From NCBI RefSeq assembly GCF_900184685.1, contig NZ_FXXL01000006.1, positions 930,001 through 994,000 on the forward strand: DNA of 64,000 nt, read 5' to 3'. Below are positions 63,601 through 64,000 of the stretch, piece after piece (position 1 is the first letter of the stretch; every line of letters starts with the position of its first letter). The notes below the pieces were generated by a model. It did not search any database, was not told the origin of the DNA, and saw nothing but the letters and a program-made list of their open reading frames with translations. Made by a program: the position numbers and the translations under genes. Origin of the DNA: Butyricimonas sp. Marseille-P3923 (GTDB lineage: Bacteria > Bacteroidota > Bacteroidia > Bacteroidales > Marinifilaceae).

Positions 63601-64000
63601 ACAGTTTCTCCGGATGATTATGCCGTGATTGCTAATCCTGAACCGAATTTCTTCGGCGGTTTCTACAACTCTGTTAATTGGAGAAATCTGAATCTTTCGT
63701 TTATGTTTCAGTTTTCCGAAGGAGCGACGGCTTCTTACGAAACGTTGAGAATGGAAAATGGAACCATGGCGATGCAAAGTATCCAGAGGGAATTGTTCGG
63801 GAACACGTGGACACCTGAAAACACGAATGCCCGGTATGCCCGGCTTGTTCCCGGTTCTACGGATAATGTTATGCAGAATTCCGATCGATATGTATTCAAA
63901 ACGTCTTATTTGCGTTTGAAAAATATAACACTGTCGTATAATTTGCCGGTGGATGCATTGCGTCGTTTCAATTTGCAGAATGTACAATTGTTCGCGAGTG
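60652..64000 (+). CDS. SusC/RagA TonB-dependent transporter with STN domain, module 4, 3' end cut
   Basis: 1116 codons are visible from the ATG at 60652; the frame is open to the window edge. Signal segment LFLFLMLVFTFGVHAAGYSQ, STN domain (about 45-115), carboxypeptidase-D-like domain with GEPMPGVAVYIASTNIGTTT, plug with YVIDGVPFFNSKDG and IDVLKDAATSIYGSRGANG-type wording, then the barrel. It is the closest relative of the SusC at 7462: long stretches of the plug and barrel, such as YGWDRTFN and FRSDASSKFGP-like segments, match. Its SusD should lie beyond the window. Confidence 0.94.
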   Translation, partial: MKCKWIFMPTGVKRLKIVRIMKLFLFLMLVFTFGVHAAGYSQKQLVTLDLEQCDVNSLFREIWKQTGLRFVYNEKYVAEIPLLDVKAEKREVKEVLDEIFKNTSFECIFENNVVFVSKRAEVKSEQKKTKKVVLKGKVTDENGEPMPGVAVYIASTNIGTTTDVNGLYNLSMYQGNVTEVIYSFIGMQKETFMFPRNKDMVHDVTLKEDVQMIEDVVVIGYGTKSQRDVTSSVGSIRSDQLMKSGGSAANSFDNMLGGSLKGVLVTQNSGAPGAAATVNIRGVTSPLVKSSSSNEPLYVIDGVPFFNSKDGINPLSVVAPDDIESIDVLKDAAATSIYGSRGANGVIIVKTKSGRRNEKMNISIGYTLSVGNPVNEHRPLNRSEFMELQEEMYKNSMRAFNEGNFYADPAMLPFGKSTYNMETGMYESYGGLDESYFGAANTNWVKEIKNKNALTHQYSIALRGGGEKTNYSFSFNASNQEGLFINDKLERCGARLSFDTDVNQRIKAGASLGYTFSKQKQGDSSGDQAWTERPDIPVYSDGKYTRIDASLIYGYEAWNPNLVAKRRLVQNKTESYQFMGSSYLEYEVIENLKLHGDINMSVFQSNDESFTPKAVMTEMIAPWSSPSKSILNTGDSRMATSSINLRADYQFSYGAHRFNAMVGYGWDRTFNRSTSNDYEDFPDDNVLNNVNSAVTATGWSSGKATTGLNSVYARVGYVYADKYLAEFNFRSDASSKFGPSNKRGYFPSISLGWRANKENFMKRWDWMNDLKLRVSYGQTGSTNVEDFAYIQFFNRGSKDLWGQESTIGLKDVMPNKDVKWEMTSEYNVGLDYNFWNYRLYGSVDYYNRYTDGALAPAPASLESGFSTYTANMIDMSNQGLEVEVGGEIIRKGDWSWMSTLNVAFNRNKIEKLNGATLDATQSLFYVEGKPAGIMKGYVVEKIFQTQAEVDELNRIAQEKGFSYYYQQYSGPGDYKFKDLNGNGTVSPDDYAVIANPEPNFFGGFYNSVNWRNLNLSFMFQFSEGATASYETLRMENGTMAMQSIQRELFGNTWTPENTNARYARLVPGSTDNVMQNSDRYVFKTSYLRLKNITLSYNLPVDALRRFNLQNVQLFAS

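Noticed and set aside
1-64000. rRNA, tRNA, insertion sequences, phage integrases, cobalamin riboswitch
   Set aside because: None recognised on reading both strands; a covariance-model scan would be decisive.

Overview
The window looks like chromosomal DNA of a Bacteroidota gut commensal, most likely of the Odoribacteraceae (Butyricimonas/Odoribacter type). The evidence is four ECF sigma / FecR anti-sigma / SusC modules, promoters of the Bacteroidota form (TTTG, about 19-20 bp, TAnnTTTG), many SPII lipoproteins, a fimbrillin, DUF4143-type ATPases, a B12-dependent methylmalonyl-CoA mutase pair and a meso-diaminopimelate dehydrogenase. The assignment is inferred from gene content, not from a search.

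Layout. 0-3.4 kb (minus): a cut lipoprotein, then menD and menF of menaquinone synthesis. 3.5-4.9 kb: an MFS exporter. 5.2-13.7 kb (plus): module 1 = sigma, FecR, SusC, SusD, TlpA-like thioredoxin. 13.8-21.9 kb (plus): module 2 = sigma, FecR, SusC, SusD, a fasciclin-like lipoprotein and a small lipoprotein. 22-24.8 kb (minus): TRIC-type channel, ferredoxin-like protein, MalY/PatB aminotransferase. 24.9-26.3 kb: a decayed metallophosphoesterase fragment and a DUF4143 ATPase. 26.4-31.7 kb (minus): an accessory cluster with a small membrane protein, DUF6266, a lone LytTR regulator, two duplicated secreted proteins, an HExxH lipoprotein, small membrane proteins and a broken copy of a tlpA 3' end. 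31.9-46.7 kb (minus): module 3 = sigma, FecR, SusC, SusD, two surface lipoproteins, a large secreted protein with two TldD/TldE-like halves, and a TlpA-like thioredoxin. 46.9-56 kb: a second DUF4143 ATPase, mutB and mutA, ddh and a DUF1703-type ATPase. 56.2-58.5 kb: a fimbrillin and a 7-TM AraC-type regulator. 58.7-64 kb (plus): module 4 = sigma, FecR and a SusC cut by the window end.

How it works together. Each module reads as a cell-surface signalling and uptake system: SusC/SusD bind and import a ligand, SusC's N-terminal STN domain signals to FecR, and FecR releases the ECF sigma factor. No glycoside hydrolase, polysaccharide lyase or sulfatase is present in any module. Accessory genes are thioredoxin-like, fasciclin-like and TldD-like, so peptides or modified peptides are better candidate ligands than glycans (inference).

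The strongest unexplained signals are these: an apparent TldD/TldE fusion in module 3; a hairpin without a U-run 3-8 nt after every fecR stop codon; three 14-bp repeats at exact 33-bp spacing before one DUF4143 gene and a 41-bp perfect palindrome before the other; 11-bp tandem arrays in three unrelated intergenic regions; and the unknown secreted-protein cluster at 26.4-31.7 kb.
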